Assembly: GCF_002940685.1 (NCBI RefSeq)
Contig: NZ_PNFP01000005.1
Coordinates: 352,613 to 416,612 of the forward strand
Reading direction: 5' to 3'
From: Ensifer adhaerens
Lineage (GTDB): Bacteria > Pseudomonadota > Alphaproteobacteria > Rhizobiales > Rhizobiaceae
Length of the DNA: 64,000 nt
Positions 29,082-38,188 of the stretch are shown piece after piece; position 1 is the first letter of the stretch, and each line of letters begins with the position of its first letter. Under the pieces are notes generated by a model. It did no database searches and was not told where the DNA came from. It saw nothing but the letters and a program-made list of their open reading frames with translations. Position numbers and translations under genes: made by a program.

Positions 29082-29966
29082 TCAACCCATGCGCTCGGAG
29101 GCATAGGAACCCGGGCTCGGCGGGAAGACGACGACGCGGTTGCCGTTGATGAAGCAGCGGTTGTGGATATGGGCGTGCACGGCGCGCGCCAGCACCTGGC
29201 TTTCGACGTCGCGGCCGATCGAGACATAGTCTTCCGCGCTCTGGGCGTGCGTGATGCGGGCGATGTCCTGCTCGATGATCGGACCTTCGTCGAGGTCGGC
29301 GGTGACGTAGTGCGCGGTCGCGCCGATCAGCTTCACGCCGCGCTCATAGGCCTGCTTGTAGGGGTTGGCGCCCTTGAACGACGGCAGGAAGGAGTGGTGG
29401 ATGTTGATGATGCGGCCCGACATCTTCTTGCAGAGCGCATCCGACAGAACCTGCATGTAGCGGGCAAGCACGATCAGCTCGGCACCGGTCTGATCAACGA
29501 GTTCGAGTAGCTGCGCCTCCGCCTTCGGCTTGTTCTCCTTCGTCACCTTGATGCAGTGGAAGGGGATGTCGTGGTTGACCACCACCTTCTGGTAATCGAA
29601 GTGGTTGGAGACGACGCCGACGATGTCGATCGGCAGCGCGCCGATCTTCCAGCGATAGAGCAGGTCGTTGAGGCAATGGCCGAAACGCGACACCATCAAG
29701 AGCACCTTCATGCGCTCTTCGCTGTCGCGGATTTCTGCGTTCATGTCGAAGCGCTTCACCACCGCTTCGAAGCCCGCCTTCAGCTCGTCGAGTTTAGCGC
29801 CTTCCTGGCTGATGAAGGTGAGCCGCATGAAAAACAGGCCGGTTTCGAGGTCGTCGAACTGCGAACTGTCTGAAATGTAACAGCCCTTTTCGGCGAGATA
29901 GCCGGTGATCGCGGCAACGATGCCACGGGTGGTCTTGCAGCTGACGTTCAGCACATAGCTTTTCAT
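29082..29966 (-). CDS. purU: Formyltetrahydrofolate deformylase
   Basis: A 294-residue protein with an N-terminal ACT domain (about 1-85, starting MKSYVLNVSCKTTRGIVAA) and a formyltransferase-like catalytic domain. INIHHSFLPSFKGANPY (about 205-221) has the catalytic asparagine and histidine, and AHYVTADLDEGPIIEQD (about 234-250) the catalytic aspartate. It hydrolyses 10-formyl-THF to THF and formate, balancing one-carbon pools. ATG 29966 matches the family start; a longer open frame to 30068 is not conserved in character. The 198 bases upstream hold no clear gene. Confidence 0.94.
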   Translation of the reverse strand: MKSYVLNVSCKTTRGIVAAITGYLAEKGCYISDSSQFDDLETGLFFMRLTFISQEGAKLDELKAGFEAVVKRFDMNAEIRDSEERMKVLLMVSRFGHCLNDLLYRWKIGALPIDIVGVVSNHFDYQKVVVNHDIPFHCIKVTKENKPKAEAQLLELVDQTGAELIVLARYMQVLSDALCKKMSGRIINIHHSFLPSFKGANPYKQAYERGVKLIGATAHYVTADLDEGPIIEQDIARITHAQSAEDYVSIGRDVESQVLARAVHAHIHNRCFINGNRVVVFPPSPGSYASERMG

Positions 29967-30164
29967 CGGTAGGTCTCTCGCTCCAGAGGTTTTTCCGGCC
30001 CCCCTTATACGGCCAGTCCTACAAAAACTAGCGCGGCCTTTGTCCCCCCGTCGATCCATTCGCGACATTCGCTTGACGGAACCGGCCAGCGGAGTGGCTC
30101 AGCAAAGCAGCTGCGATTCTGGAGACACCTGGAGAGAGGTTCGAGCACAAAGCCCGGGGCGGCG

Positions 30165-30803
30165 CTAGCGCGGCGTGCGATCCGGGTGCGCGCGGGCAAA
30201 CGCCTCGATCTCGGCGCAGTTCTGGTCGATCGCCACAAGCCGAGGGCAGGCCGAAAGATCGACGTCCCAGCGGCGGGCGTTGTAGACCTGCGGCACCAGG
30301 CAGAAATCCGCCATCGTCGGGCTGTCGCCATGGCAGAAGCGTCCGGTGGCGGGATGATCGAGCAGCCGTTCGAAGGCTAAGAGCCCCTCGCCGATAAACT
30401 TGCGCATCCAGTTGCGCCGCGCCGCCTCGCCGTCCTCGGCACTCGCCATGACATAGGAGACGACGCCGAGATTGCAGGTCGGGTGGATGTCCATGGCGAT
30501 CGCATAGGAGAGCATGCGCACCCGTTGGCGCCCAATGGCGTCATCCGGCAGGAAACCGGAAGCCGCCCGGGTCTCGGCGAGATATTCGACGATGGCGAGC
30601 GATTGCGTGAAGCGCTCGCCATCGATGTCGAGAACAGGCACAAGCCCTTGCGGGTTGCGGGCAAGATGCTCCGGCTGCCTGTGCGCCTTGGCGAGCAGGT
30701 CGACCGGCACCGAACGATAACTCTCGCCGAGGCTGTTGAGCGCAATGCGTACCCGATAGCTCGCCGACGAACGCCAGTAGTCGTAAAGGACGGTCTCGCT
30801 CAT
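30165..30803 (-). CDS. maiA: Maleylacetoacetate isomerase (zeta-class GST)
   Basis: A 212-residue glutathione-S-transferase fold. SSASYRVRIALNSLG (about 11-25) is the zeta-class active-site motif with the catalytic serine, and SLAIVEYLAET (about 68-78) is the GSH-binding region. It isomerises 4-maleylacetoacetate to fumarylacetoacetate, the step before Fah. It is last in the leftward hmgA-MBL-fah-maiA operon, 19 bases after the fah stop. Confidence 0.93.
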   Translation of the reverse strand: MSETVLYDYWRSSASYRVRIALNSLGESYRSVPVDLLAKAHRQPEHLARNPQGLVPVLDIDGERFTQSLAIVEYLAETRAASGFLPDDAIGRQRVRMLSYAIAMDIHPTCNLGVVSYVMASAEDGEAARRNWMRKFIGEGLLAFERLLDHPATGRFCHGDSPTMADFCLVPQVYNARRWDVDLSACPRLVAIDQNCAEIEAFARAHPDRTPR

Positions 30804-30822
30804 GCCCTTGCCCGTTCTGCCT

Positions 30823-31839
30823 TCAGGCCCTGTCGTAGGCTTCGACGGTCTGCTCGATCGCGCCGAAGATGGAGTGACCGGTCTTGTCCTTCATCTCGAT
30901 GCGCACGACATCGCCGACCCTGAGGAAATGTGTCTTCGGCGCGCCGCCGACGATCGTCTCGATCATCCGGAGTTCCGCGATGCAGGAATAGCCGGCGCCG
31001 CCCTCGGCGACCGGCTTGCCCGGTCCGCCGTCGAGCTTGTTGGAGACGGTGCCGGAGCCGATGATGGTGCCGGCGGAAAGCGGCCGGGTCTTGGCCGCAT
31101 GCGCCACCAGTTGCGCGAAGTCGAAGGTCATGTCGATGCCGGCATTGGCGCGGCCGAAGGGCTTGCCGTTGAGGTCGACGTGGAGCGGCAGGTGCAGCTT
31201 GCCGCCGTCCCAGGCATCGCCCAGTTCATCCGGCGAGACGGCAACCGGCGAGAAGGCCGACGAGGGCTTCGACTGGAAGAAGCCAAAACCCTTGGCAAGC
31301 TCGGCCGGGATCAATCCACGAAGCGACACGTCGTTGACGAGCATGACGAGCTGGATCGCCGCGCGTGCTTCTTCGATCGTCGCGCCCATCGGCACGTCGT
31401 CGACGACGACGGCAACCTCGCCCTCCATGTCGACGCCAAAGCTTTCGTCGGCCAGCGGGATAGGATCGCGCGGCGCGATGAAGCTGTCGGAGCCGCCCTG
31501 GTACATCAGCGGATCGGTCCAGAAGCTCGAGGGCATCTCGGCATTGCGGGCCTTGCGCACCAGCTCGACGTGATTGACGTAGGCCGAACCATCGGCCCAT
31601 TGGTAAGCGCGCGGCAACGGCGACAGGGCGTCGTGCTCGTGGAAACGGATCGTCGGCTGCGAGCCGGTCTCGATCCCCTCGGCGACGCGCGCGAGACGCG
31701 GGCCTGCGTGCGCCCAGTCGTCGAGCGCTGCCTGCAGCGTGCGAGCGATGTGCCCGACCTCGGAGCAGCGGGTGAGATCACGGGAGACGACCACGAGCTT
31801 TCCGTCGCGCGTACTGTCCTTGAGTGTCGCCAGTTTCAT
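30823..31839 (-). CDS. fah: Fumarylacetoacetate hydrolase
   Basis: A 338-residue FAH-family protein, the shorter bacterial form. The metal-binding glutamate/aspartate residues are in FGVDMEGEVAVVVDDVPMG (about 129-147), followed by LVMLVNDVSLRGLIPAEL. It cleaves fumarylacetoacetate to fumarate and acetoacetate, the last step of tyrosine breakdown. ATG 31839 follows a GGGAGGA ribosome-binding site. The 56-base gap to the upstream gene shows only an incomplete inverted repeat. Confidence 0.92.
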   Translation of the reverse strand: MKLATLKDSTRDGKLVVVSRDLTRCSEVGHIARTLQAALDDWAHAGPRLARVAEGIETGSQPTIRFHEHDALSPLPRAYQWADGSAYVNHVELVRKARNAEMPSSFWTDPLMYQGGSDSFIAPRDPIPLADESFGVDMEGEVAVVVDDVPMGATIEEARAAIQLVMLVNDVSLRGLIPAELAKGFGFFQSKPSSAFSPVAVSPDELGDAWDGGKLHLPLHVDLNGKPFGRANAGIDMTFDFAQLVAHAAKTRPLSAGTIIGSGTVSNKLDGGPGKPVAEGGAGYSCIAELRMIETIVGGAPKTHFLRVGDVVRIEMKDKTGHSIFGAIEQTVEAYDRA

Positions 31840-31895
31840 GCAGTCCTCCCTCTCAATCTTTTCATTGTTTCACGCGGTTTCGGAGGAAACCGCGC

Positions 31896-32765
31896 CTAGA
31901 CGGACGAATCGTCCGCTATCTTCACAACAAGGCCGTCGGCGGCGATCGTCAAGGCGCCCGTCCAGCTTTTCCGGGTCGCCGCAATCCAATGCTCTTCCGA
32001 TATCTCGTGGTCGTCGGCCGGTATCAGGTGATGCAGCACCAGCCGCCCGACGCCGGCAGCTGCAGCGATCGCCCCCGCCTGTTCGGCGAATGTGTGGCTT
32101 GCCAGCAGGTGCTCCTTCAGCCGCGCGCCATTGCCGGTGCGCGCCACCAGCCGGTCGACCCCTTCGGCAAGCATCGCCTCGTGCACGAGAATGTCCGCGC
32201 CCCTGGCGAAATCGGCAAGCGGCGGAAAGTAGGCGGTATCGGCGGAAAAGACCACCGAGCCCTCGGCATGGTCGAAGCGCAGCGCAAAACAGTCGGTGAC
32301 CGGCGGGTGGTCGACGCGCAAGGCCGAAAGCGTCAGGCCGTTCTGCGAGAAGATTTCGCCCTCGGAGTATTCGACGACCTCGACCAGCGCGCGCAGGTCC
32401 GGCCTGCCCTCGTCGACGATACGAATGTCGATGTCGAAAGCCATCGACTGCAGGAAGCCCCGCCAATAGGCGTGGGTGCCGGCGGGACCGAAGACGCGCA
32501 CGGGATGCGCAAGCCCTGCGGTCCAGGCCGTGTGGATGAGCGGCCCCAGCTCCAGCACGTGGTCCGAATGCAGGTGGGTGATGACGATGAGATCGAGGGC
32601 CTTCAACGGCAGGCCGGCGTCGGTCACCCCACGGGTAACGCCGAGGCCGCAGTCGATAACGATCGAACGGCCGCCGATTTCAAGCAGTGACGACGTCGGC
32701 CACGGGCCGCCCGGCCGGATCGCCGGACCACCCTTGCTGCCGAGCAAAACCAGGCGTGAACTCAA
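31896..32765 (-). CDS. Metallo-beta-lactamase-fold hydrolase in the homogentisate operon
   Basis: A 289-residue MBL-fold protein. [16 protein letters not shown] (about 76-91) is the HxHxDH zinc motif, a second ligand region is [11 protein letters not shown], and the histidines in [11 protein letters not shown] and [11 protein letters not shown] complete a binuclear site, resembling the RNase Z/arylsulfatase-like branch. It has no signal peptide. TTG 32765 overlaps the hmgA stop as TTGA and has GGAAGG nine bases before; TTG 32771 is an alternative. Its substrate is unknown; tight coupling to hmgA suggests a hydrolytic role in aromatic catabolism, perhaps opening a lactone side product, which is inference. 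Confidence 0.85.
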   Translation of the reverse strand: MSSRLVLLGSKGGPAIRPGGPWPTSSLLEIGGRSIVIDCGLGVTRGVTDAGLPLKALDLIVITHLHSDHVLELGPLIHTAWTAGLAHPVRVFGPAGTHAYWRGFLQSMAFDIDIRIVDEGRPDLRALVEVVEYSEGEIFSQNGLTLSALRVDHPPVTDCFALRFDHAEGSVVFSADTAYFPPLADFARGADILVHEAMLAEGVDRLVARTGNGARLKEHLLASHTFAEQAGAIAAAAGVGRLVLHHLIPADDHEISEEHWIAATRKSWTGALTIAADGLVVKIADDSSV

Positions 32766-34129
32766 GACCAATCGCCTTCCGGCGTCCCGTTGAACCGCTT
32801 CTTGAGATCGCTCCAGCAGTCGATGTAGTTGTCCTGCAACGTCTCCAGTTCGGCGGCGTAGCGGGTCAGCTGCTGCGGGAAGCGGGTCTCGAACATGAAG
32901 GCCATGGTATGGTCGAGCTTCACCGGTTTCAACTCACTGTTTGTCGCCTTGTCATAGCCCGATGCATCGGGGCCATGCGCCAGCATCATGTTGTGCAGGC
33001 TCATGCCGCCGGGCACGAAACCCTCTTCCTTGGCGTCGTAGCGGCCGTAGATCAGCCCCATGAACTCGCTCATGATGTTGCGGTGGTACCAGGGCGGCCG
33101 GAAGGTATGTTCGGCCACCATCCAGCGCGGCGGGAAGATGACGAAATCGATGTTTGCCGTGCCCTCCTCGCCCGAGGGGGCCGTCAGCACCGTGAAGATC
33201 GACGGATCCGGATGGTCAAAGAGGATGGCGCCGACAGGCGAGTAGGTTTTCAGGTCGTACTTGTAGGGCGCGTAATTGCCGTGCCAGGCAACCACGTCGA
33301 GCGGCGAATGGCCGATCTCGGTGACGTGGAAGCCGCCGCACCACTTCACATGCACGCGGCAGGGCGTCTCCTTCTCCTCGAAGGCGGCGACGGGCGTCTT
33401 GAAATCGCGCGGATTGGCAAGGCAGTTTGCGCCGATCGGACCGCGGTCCGGCAGCGTGAACTTGGCACCGTAGTTCTCGCAGATATAACCGCGCCAGACC
33501 TTCTCCTCGCCGAGCCGCGTCACCTTGAACATGGTGCCGCGCGGCACGATGCAGATTTCCGAAGGCGCCACATCCATCTTGCCAAGCTCGGTGAACACCT
33601 GGATGGCGCCCATCTCCGGAACGATGAGCAGTTCGCCGTCGGCGTTGAAGAAGTAGTCATCCACCATGTCGGCATTGAAGGCATAGGCGTGCGCGGCCAT
33701 GCCTGAATGCGTCGGCGCATCACCCGCCGTCGTCATCGTGCGGATGCCCTGAAGAAAGTTCAGCTTTTCCGTCGGCGCCGGCAGCGGGTTCCAGCGCAGC
33801 TGGCCAAGCGCCAGCGAATGCTCGGCGACATGCGGCGCCGTCTTCCAGTGCGGATAGTCTATTGTGCCGAAGCGGCCGGTGTGACGGACGCTCGGGCGGA
33901 TGCGGTAGAGCCAGGAGCGCTCGTTGGTGCCGCGCGGCGCGGTGAAGGGCGAGCCTGAAAGCTGCTCGGCATAGAGGCCGTAGGCGCATTTCTGCGGGCT
34001 GTTCTGGCCCTGCGGCAGGGCGCCAGGCAGGCTCTCGGTCTCGAAATCATTGCCGAAGCCGGGCATGTAACCCAGCGCTTCGCCTGCCTTTACCGGCACC
34101 TCGGCCTGCTTTTCTGCCTTGTCCAGCAT
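32762..34129 (-). CDS. hmgA: Homogentisate 1,2-dioxygenase
   Basis: A 455-residue cupin-type ring-cleavage dioxygenase. [20 protein letters not shown] (about 20-39) is the family opening. The C-terminal Fe(II) site region includes [20 protein letters not shown] (about 318-337) and [13 protein letters not shown] (about 374-386). It converts homogentisate to maleylacetoacetate. It is the first gene of the leftward catabolic operon; ATG 34129 is preceded by GAGGAGG. Divergent from the MarR gene at 34304, with candidate operators between. Confidence 0.95.
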   Translation of the reverse strand: MLDKAEKQAEVPVKAGEALGYMPGFGNDFETESLPGALPQGQNSPQKCAYGLYAEQLSGSPFTAPRGTNERSWLYRIRPSVRHTGRFGTIDYPHWKTAPHVAEHSLALGQLRWNPLPAPTEKLNFLQGIRTMTTAGDAPTHSGMAAHAYAFNADMVDDYFFNADGELLIVPEMGAIQVFTELGKMDVAPSEICIVPRGTMFKVTRLGEEKVWRGYICENYGAKFTLPDRGPIGANCLANPRDFKTPVAAFEEKETPCRVHVKWCGGFHVTEIGHSPLDVVAWHGNYAPYKYDLKTYSPVGAILFDHPDPSIFTVLTAPSGEEGTANIDFVIFPPRWMVAEHTFRPPWYHRNIMSEFMGLIYGRYDAKEEGFVPGGMSLHNMMLAHGPDASGYDKATNSELKPVKLDHTMAFMFETRFPQQLTRYAAELETLQDNYIDCWSDLKKRFNGTPEGDWS

Positions 34130-34258
34130 CGTCGATCCTCCTCCTCATGGCGCCCGCTTCGGCTTTTCGAAGCGACCTCTGGAAAGGTCCGGCGCAATCC
34201 CAAATACCGCGGCAACGCGCTTTTCCCAGATGGACGAAAGCGCCACCTTCGGCATATT

Positions 34259-34292
34259 AGTTGCAATCGTAACTATCGATTTTGTAACTATC
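34259..34292. promoter_or_regulatory. Candidate MarR operator between hmgA and its divergent regulator
   Basis: An inverted repeat AGTTGC-N4-GTAACT (34259-34274) with one mismatched pair position is followed by a second copy of GTAACTATC at 34284-34292; the first copy is 34269-34277, giving a 15-base direct repeat. AT-rich sequence around it fits overlapping divergent promoters. Binding by the adjacent MarR protein is inferred. Confidence 0.5.
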
Positions 34293-34303
34293 AAGGATGC
34301 CCG

Positions 34304-34768
34304 ATGGTCGCCGTTGGTTTCGAACTCAACGCCTTTCTGCCCTATCGCCTCAACCGAGCGGCCGAGTTCGTCGCATTGCGCTTTGCCGCACAATACAAGG
34401 CGCGCTACCAGCTCACCCGGCCTGAGTGGCGCACGCTCGCGGCGCTTGGCAGCAACAACCGTCCGATGACGGCGACCGAGGTCGGGACCCACTCCGCCAT
34501 GCACAAGACCAAGGTGAGCCGCGCCGTCGCGGCGCTTGAAAAGCGCCGCTGGCTGACACGGCGCGAAGACGAAGGCGACCGCCGCATCGAGCATCTGGAA
34601 CTGACAAAGGCAGGCATTCGGGCCTATGGCGAACTGACGGAACTTGCCGCCCGCTATCAGGCAGAACTCGATACGCTGATCGGCGCGGCCGGCATGCAGG
34701 CACTGGCAACCGGCCTGGAAGCGGTGGAACGCGCCATCGGCAGGTTCGAACCCCCGCCATCGATTTGA
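34304..34768 (+). CDS. MarR family transcriptional regulator
   Basis: A 154-residue winged-helix protein. The MarR core reads YQLTRPEWRTLAALGSNN (about 31-48), ATEVGTHSAMHKTKVSRAVA (recognition helix, about 56-75) and the wing RREDEGDRRIEHLELTKAG (about 86-104). It is divergent from hmgA with candidate operators in the 174-base gap, so control of the homogentisate operon is likely, with homogentisate or a related phenolic as effector by analogy with other MarR proteins. ATG 34304 is the natural start. Confidence 0.88.
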   Translation: MVAVGFELNAFLPYRLNRAAEFVALRFAAQYKARYQLTRPEWRTLAALGSNNRPMTATEVGTHSAMHKTKVSRAVAALEKRRWLTRREDEGDRRIEHLELTKAGIRAYGELTELAARYQAELDTLIGAAGMQALATGLEAVERAIGRFEPPPSI

Positions 34769-34772
34769 GGCT

Positions 34773-35252
34773 TCAGCCCTTCATCCGCTCGGGGATCGGC
34801 ACGCCTTCGAAACTCTTCAGCGTTTCGAGCACGATCGACGTCTTCACATGCTGCACGCTGTCATGCGGCAGAAGCACGTCGTTGACGAAGCGGGACAGGC
34901 CCGCGAGGTCGGGCGTCACCACCCGGAGGTGATAATCCATCTCGCCGGTCAGCGCATAGGCCTCCAACACCTCAGGCAGGCCCGAGATCAGTTTGCCGAA
35001 GCGCTTGGCATTGTCGCGATTGTGGGTAGCGAGCGTCACCGAGATCACCACCATCAGATCGAGGCCGAGCTTCTGCCGGTCGATCTGCGCCTGATAGCCG
35101 GTGATATAGCCTTCCGCTTCAAGCCGGGTGCGCCGCCGCGAGCATTGCGACGGCGAGAGCGCGATGCGTTCCGACAACTCGTTGTTGGTCAGATGCCCGT
35201 CGCGCTGCAATTCGCTGAGGATCTTGAGATCGAACCCGTCAAGCTGCTCCAT
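34773..35252 (-). CDS. Lrp/AsnC family transcriptional regulator
   Basis: A 159-residue Lrp-type protein. The N-terminal helix-turn-helix spans DGHLTNNELSERIALSPSQC (about 18-37) and the RAM/ligand-binding domain spans about 65-150 (LTGEMDYHLRVVTPDLAGL). It is divergent from hppD and its 3' end is four bases from the MarR stop. By position it probably controls hppD in response to an aromatic amino acid such as tyrosine or phenylalanine; this is inference. Confidence 0.9.
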   Translation of the reverse strand: MEQLDGFDLKILSELQRDGHLTNNELSERIALSPSQCSRRRTRLEAEGYITGYQAQIDRQKLGLDLMVVISVTLATHNRDNAKRFGKLISGLPEVLEAYALTGEMDYHLRVVTPDLAGLSRFVNDVLLPHDSVQHVKTSIVLETLKSFEGVPIPERMKG

Positions 35253-35268
35253 TCGTGCATCCTAATAC

Positions 35269-35278
35269 GCAATATTGC
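35269..35278. promoter_or_regulatory. Lrp-type palindrome upstream of hppD
   Basis: GCAATATTGC is a perfect ten-base palindrome 17 bases from the lrp-like start and 106 bases before hppD. Lrp proteins often bind such A/T-centred palindromes, and a related GCATCATGC/GCATGGGAATTGC segment lies nearer hppD at about 35323-35342. The role is inferred from position. Confidence 0.4.
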
Positions 35279-35383
35279 ATGATTCGTGCGTCATCCTGTC
35301 CAAACTGCGCAAGAATACAAGCATCATGCATGGGAATTGCGTCATACTCCAGCAAAGTTTGGAAGAATAAGAGGAGACTTCCG

Positions 35384-36496
35384 ATGGGCCCCTTCCCGCA
35401 TGACGCCCCGCCGGCAACGATTACCGCTGATAATCCCGCCGGCACCGACGGCTTCGAGTTCGTCGAGTTCGCCCATCCGGAACCGGAGAAGCTCGCCGAA
35501 CTCTTTACCCGCATGGGCTACAGCCCGGTCGCCAAGCATAAAACCAAGAACATCACCGTCTGGCGGCAGGGTGACATCAACTACATCCTGAATGCCGAGC
35601 CCGGCTCGCACGCCATGCGCTTCGTCGACGAGCACGGCCCCTGCGCCCCGTCCATGGCCTGGCGCGTCGTCGATGCCAAACATGCCTTCGACCATGCCGT
35701 CTCCAAGGGCGCGATCCCTTACGAAGGCAAGGACAAGTGTCTGGACGTCCCGGCGATCGTCGGCATCGGCGGCTCGCTGCTCTATTTCGTCGAGACCTAC
35801 GGCGCCAAGGGTTCAGCCTATGAGGCCGAGTTCGAGTGGACCGGCGCGCGCAACCCGAAGCCCGAGGGTGTCGGCTTCTATTATCTCGACCACCTGACCC
35901 ACAACGTCTATCGCGGCAACATGGACAAGTGGTGGGCCTTCTACCGCGAACTCTTCAACTTCACCCAGATCCATTTCTTCGACATCGACGGCCGCATCAC
36001 CGGCCTCGTCAGCCGAGCGATCACCTCGCCCTGCGGCAAGATCCGCATCCCCTTGAACGAATCCAAGGACGATACGAGCCAGATCGAGGAATATCTGCGC
36101 AAGTACAAGGGCGAAGGCATCCAGCACATCGCCGTCGGCACCGAAGGCATCTACGACGCCACCGACAAGCTGTCGGAGAACGGCCTGAAGTTCATGCCGG
36201 GCCCGCCGGATACCTACTACGACATGTCGCACGACCGCGTGCACGGCCATGACGAGCCAATCGACCGCATGAAGAGGCACGGCATCCTGATCGACGGCGA
36301 AGGCGTGGTGAACGGCGGCATGACGAAGATCCTGCTGCAGATCTTCTCGAAGACCGTCATCGGACCGATCTTCTTCGAGTTCATCCAGCGCAAGGGCGAC
36401 GAGGGCTTCGGCGAAGGCAACTTCCGCGCCCTGTTCGAATCGATCGAGGCCGATCAGATCCGTCGCGGCGAACTGGGGCCGCAGGCGGCCGAATAA
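35384..36496 (+). CDS. hppD: 4-Hydroxyphenylpyruvate dioxygenase
   Basis: A 370-residue VOC-fold dioxygenase with two repeats. Fe(II) ligands are the histidines in LDHLTHNVYRGNM (about 170-182) and GIQHIAVGTEGIYD (about 245-258) and the glutamate in GPIFFEFIQRKGDEGFGEGN (about 326-345). It converts 4-hydroxyphenylpyruvate to homogentisate, feeding HmgA. ATG 35384 has GAGGAG eight bases upstream; the frame is open further upstream into the regulator region but is not conserved in character. Confidence 0.95.
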   Translation: MGPFPHDAPPATITADNPAGTDGFEFVEFAHPEPEKLAELFTRMGYSPVAKHKTKNITVWRQGDINYILNAEPGSHAMRFVDEHGPCAPSMAWRVVDAKHAFDHAVSKGAIPYEGKDKCLDVPAIVGIGGSLLYFVETYGAKGSAYEAEFEWTGARNPKPEGVGFYYLDHLTHNVYRGNMDKWWAFYRELFNFTQIHFFDIDGRITGLVSRAITSPCGKIRIPLNESKDDTSQIEEYLRKYKGEGIQHIAVGTEGIYDATDKLSENGLKFMPGPPDTYYDMSHDRVHGHDEPIDRMKRHGILIDGEGVVNGGMTKILLQIFSKTVIGPIFFEFIQRKGDEGFGEGNFRALFESIEADQIRRGELGPQAAE

Positions 36497-36546
36497 TCTC
36501 AAGCCGGTCCGGCAGTCTCGGCCGGACACCGGCCTATCGGATCCTC

Positions 36547-36576
36547 AAGCCTCTCGCCGCGAGCGAGGGGCTTTTC
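36547..36576 (+). terminator. Intrinsic terminator after hppD
   Basis: AAGCCTCTCGC (36547-36557) pairs with GCGAGGGGCTT (36563-36573) with one G-T pair, followed by TTCT on the plus strand. It is well placed 50 bases beyond the hppD stop and may also end the leftward polysaccharide transcript. Confidence 0.8.
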
Positions 36577-36647
36577 TACAGGCGGAGCCATCAGCTCCGA
36601 CGCGACCGCATCCAGCATGCTTCAAGGGGCACGCATGGGCGAGAACC

Positions 36648-37604
36648 TCAGTTCGTAGGCTCGTTGACCACCCGCCAGTTCGGCCGGCCAAGGTCGTGCG
36701 GCCACTCGATCACGTCGCGGTCGTTGAAGTAGACGACCTCGGCGAGGTTGGGGAACTGCGGATCCGATTGCGTCGCCGCGTTCATCCAGGGCTGCATATA
36801 GGTCTGGCTGCCCTCCCATCCGACTTCGGCCACCCAAATCGGCTTGTTGTACTTGGCCACCAGGTCGTAACCGGGCTTCAGCGCTTCGGTGAAGGTTCTC
36901 GGCGCGCCGTACTCGATCTTGTCGTACGGCTCGAGCCCGAAGACCGAGAGCCCGACAAGATCGACGTAGTCGTCACCCGGATAATAGTCGCCGAGGTTCG
37001 GCAATCCCTTGGGCGACCACATGATCTGGGCCTTCGGCGCCTTCTTGCGCACGATATCCATCGCGTGCTTGTAGGCCCTTATCCAGTCCTGAGGCTCCCA
37101 GCCGGCCCAGGAGAAGCGACCGGACGTGTCTTCCATCTCCTGTCCCCACCGCACGATGACAGGGCTTTTCAGTCCGGCGATGACATCGGCGATCGCTTCC
37201 ATGTTGGCGTCATATTCGCCTCTGAGCATCCGATCGCGAAGCTGCGCCGGCGTCAGTTTCCAGTCGAGCGACCAGGACCAGGGCTCGATGGTGATCAGCA
37301 GGTTGCGATTGCGCTGAAGCGCATATTCGTCGGCAATCTGAAGAGAGGCGAGATCCACGTCTTCCCACGGAAGGAACAGCGCTTCCGTCGAAACGTCGCT
37401 CTGGGCGCCGAAATCGCCATGCGGATCATAGGCCCCGAACCTCGTTCCGCCCGGGTGAATGACCGGACGCTTGTCGATCGTCGTCTGCTCCGCATTGGTC
37501 GCAGGATTGGCTTGCTCCTGCGCCAACGCGGATACCAAGCTTGCACCGAGATCCAGCTGGAGAGCCAGAGCGGTGCATAGGGCGAATGCCAATTTGCGTT
37601 TCAT
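36648..37604 (-). CDS. Secreted glycoside hydrolase, GH26-like
   Basis: A 318-residue exported protein with a signal peptide (about 1-29, ending SALAQ). The catalytic domain resembles the GH26 (beta-mannanase/beta-glucanase) clan-A fold: SPVIVRWGQEMEDTSGRFSW-type sequence at about 148-167 carries the acid/base glutamate after RWGQ, and IWVAEVGWEGSQ (about 271-282) carries the likely nucleophile. It ends the leftward polysaccharide cluster and is 23 bases beyond the DUF995 stop. It probably trims or releases the polymer made by the GT2 synthase. The exact linkage cut is not predictable. Confidence 0.82.
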   Translation of the reverse strand: MKRKLAFALCTALALQLDLGASLVSALAQEQANPATNAEQTTIDKRPVIHPGGTRFGAYDPHGDFGAQSDVSTEALFLPWEDVDLASLQIADEYALQRNRNLLITIEPWSWSLDWKLTPAQLRDRMLRGEYDANMEAIADVIAGLKSPVIVRWGQEMEDTSGRFSWAGWEPQDWIRAYKHAMDIVRKKAPKAQIMWSPKGLPNLGDYYPGDDYVDLVGLSVFGLEPYDKIEYGAPRTFTEALKPGYDLVAKYNKPIWVAEVGWEGSQTYMQPWMNAATQSDPQFPNLAEVVYFNDRDVIEWPHDLGRPNWRVVNEPTN

Positions 37605-37627
37605 TTCATCCTCCTTCGGCAGAGCCT

Positions 37628-38143
37628 TTATTTCTTGGCCAGGAACTGTTCCTTCAGCCGTAAGGCCCTGGCCGTGATGTTGTCGCGGGTGACGAACTTC
37701 CTGTACTCGTCACCGGACCGAGGCCTGGCGTGGCTGAAGACGTACCACTTCCCGTTCGGCACTTTGCGTTGGTAGACCGTGTCGCCGATCCGGGCATGAC
37801 CGAAGCAGCTCCGGGCCCTGCCGGCGTTGGCCGCGGTCGTCCAGGTGGCCTGCATGCACATCATGCCGAGGTCGCTGACGTACCAATTGCCTTCGGCAAA
37901 GGACCGGTCGCCTTTGCCCTTGTCGACGAACGCGACGAGCTTGCGGCCGTGTGCGGTGAACCGGGCGCCGCCGGTCGACCATTCCCAGGTCTTGTTTCGG
38001 TAGAGCGAATAGACCTCATAGGCGCTGAGAGGCGTGGGCTTGACTTGCATCTTCGCCCGGACCGGCTCCGCGCCCAAGTAGACAGCGACCGCTACCATCG
38101 GCACCAGCAGCGGAAGAACCATGACTTTCAACGACCCTTTCAT
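37628..38143 (-). CDS. DUF995 family exported protein
   Basis: A 171-residue protein with an N-terminal hydrophobic signal/anchor (about 5-28, LKVMVLPLLVPMVAVAVYLG). The body has SAYEVYSLYRNKTWEWSTGGARF (two adjacent segments, about 39-61) and FAEGNWYVSDLGMMCMQATW (about 82-101), matching DUF995, a Rhizobiales-rich family of unknown function. Two cysteines (about 96 and 113) could form a periplasmic disulfide. It lies between the GT2 synthase and the glycanase, so a periplasmic role in polymer assembly or export is plausible but unproven. ATG 38143 follows GGAGAAAAGC. Confidence 0.8.
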   Translation of the reverse strand: MKGSLKVMVLPLLVPMVAVAVYLGAEPVRAKMQVKPTPLSAYEVYSLYRNKTWEWSTGGARFTAHGRKLVAFVDKGKGDRSFAEGNWYVSDLGMMCMQATWTTAANAGRARSCFGHARIGDTVYQRKVPNGKWYVFSHARPRSGDEYRKFVTRDNITARALRLKEQFLAKK

Positions 38144-38188
38144 TGCTTTTCTCCTTGGATACCAAACAAACTCGACTGCTCGCCGTCG

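Noticed and set aside
32766..32771. TTG 32771 as the start of the metallo-beta-lactamase-fold gene
   Set aside because: Its distance from GGAAGG is too short; TTG 32765, overlapping the hmgA stop as TTGA, is better spaced.
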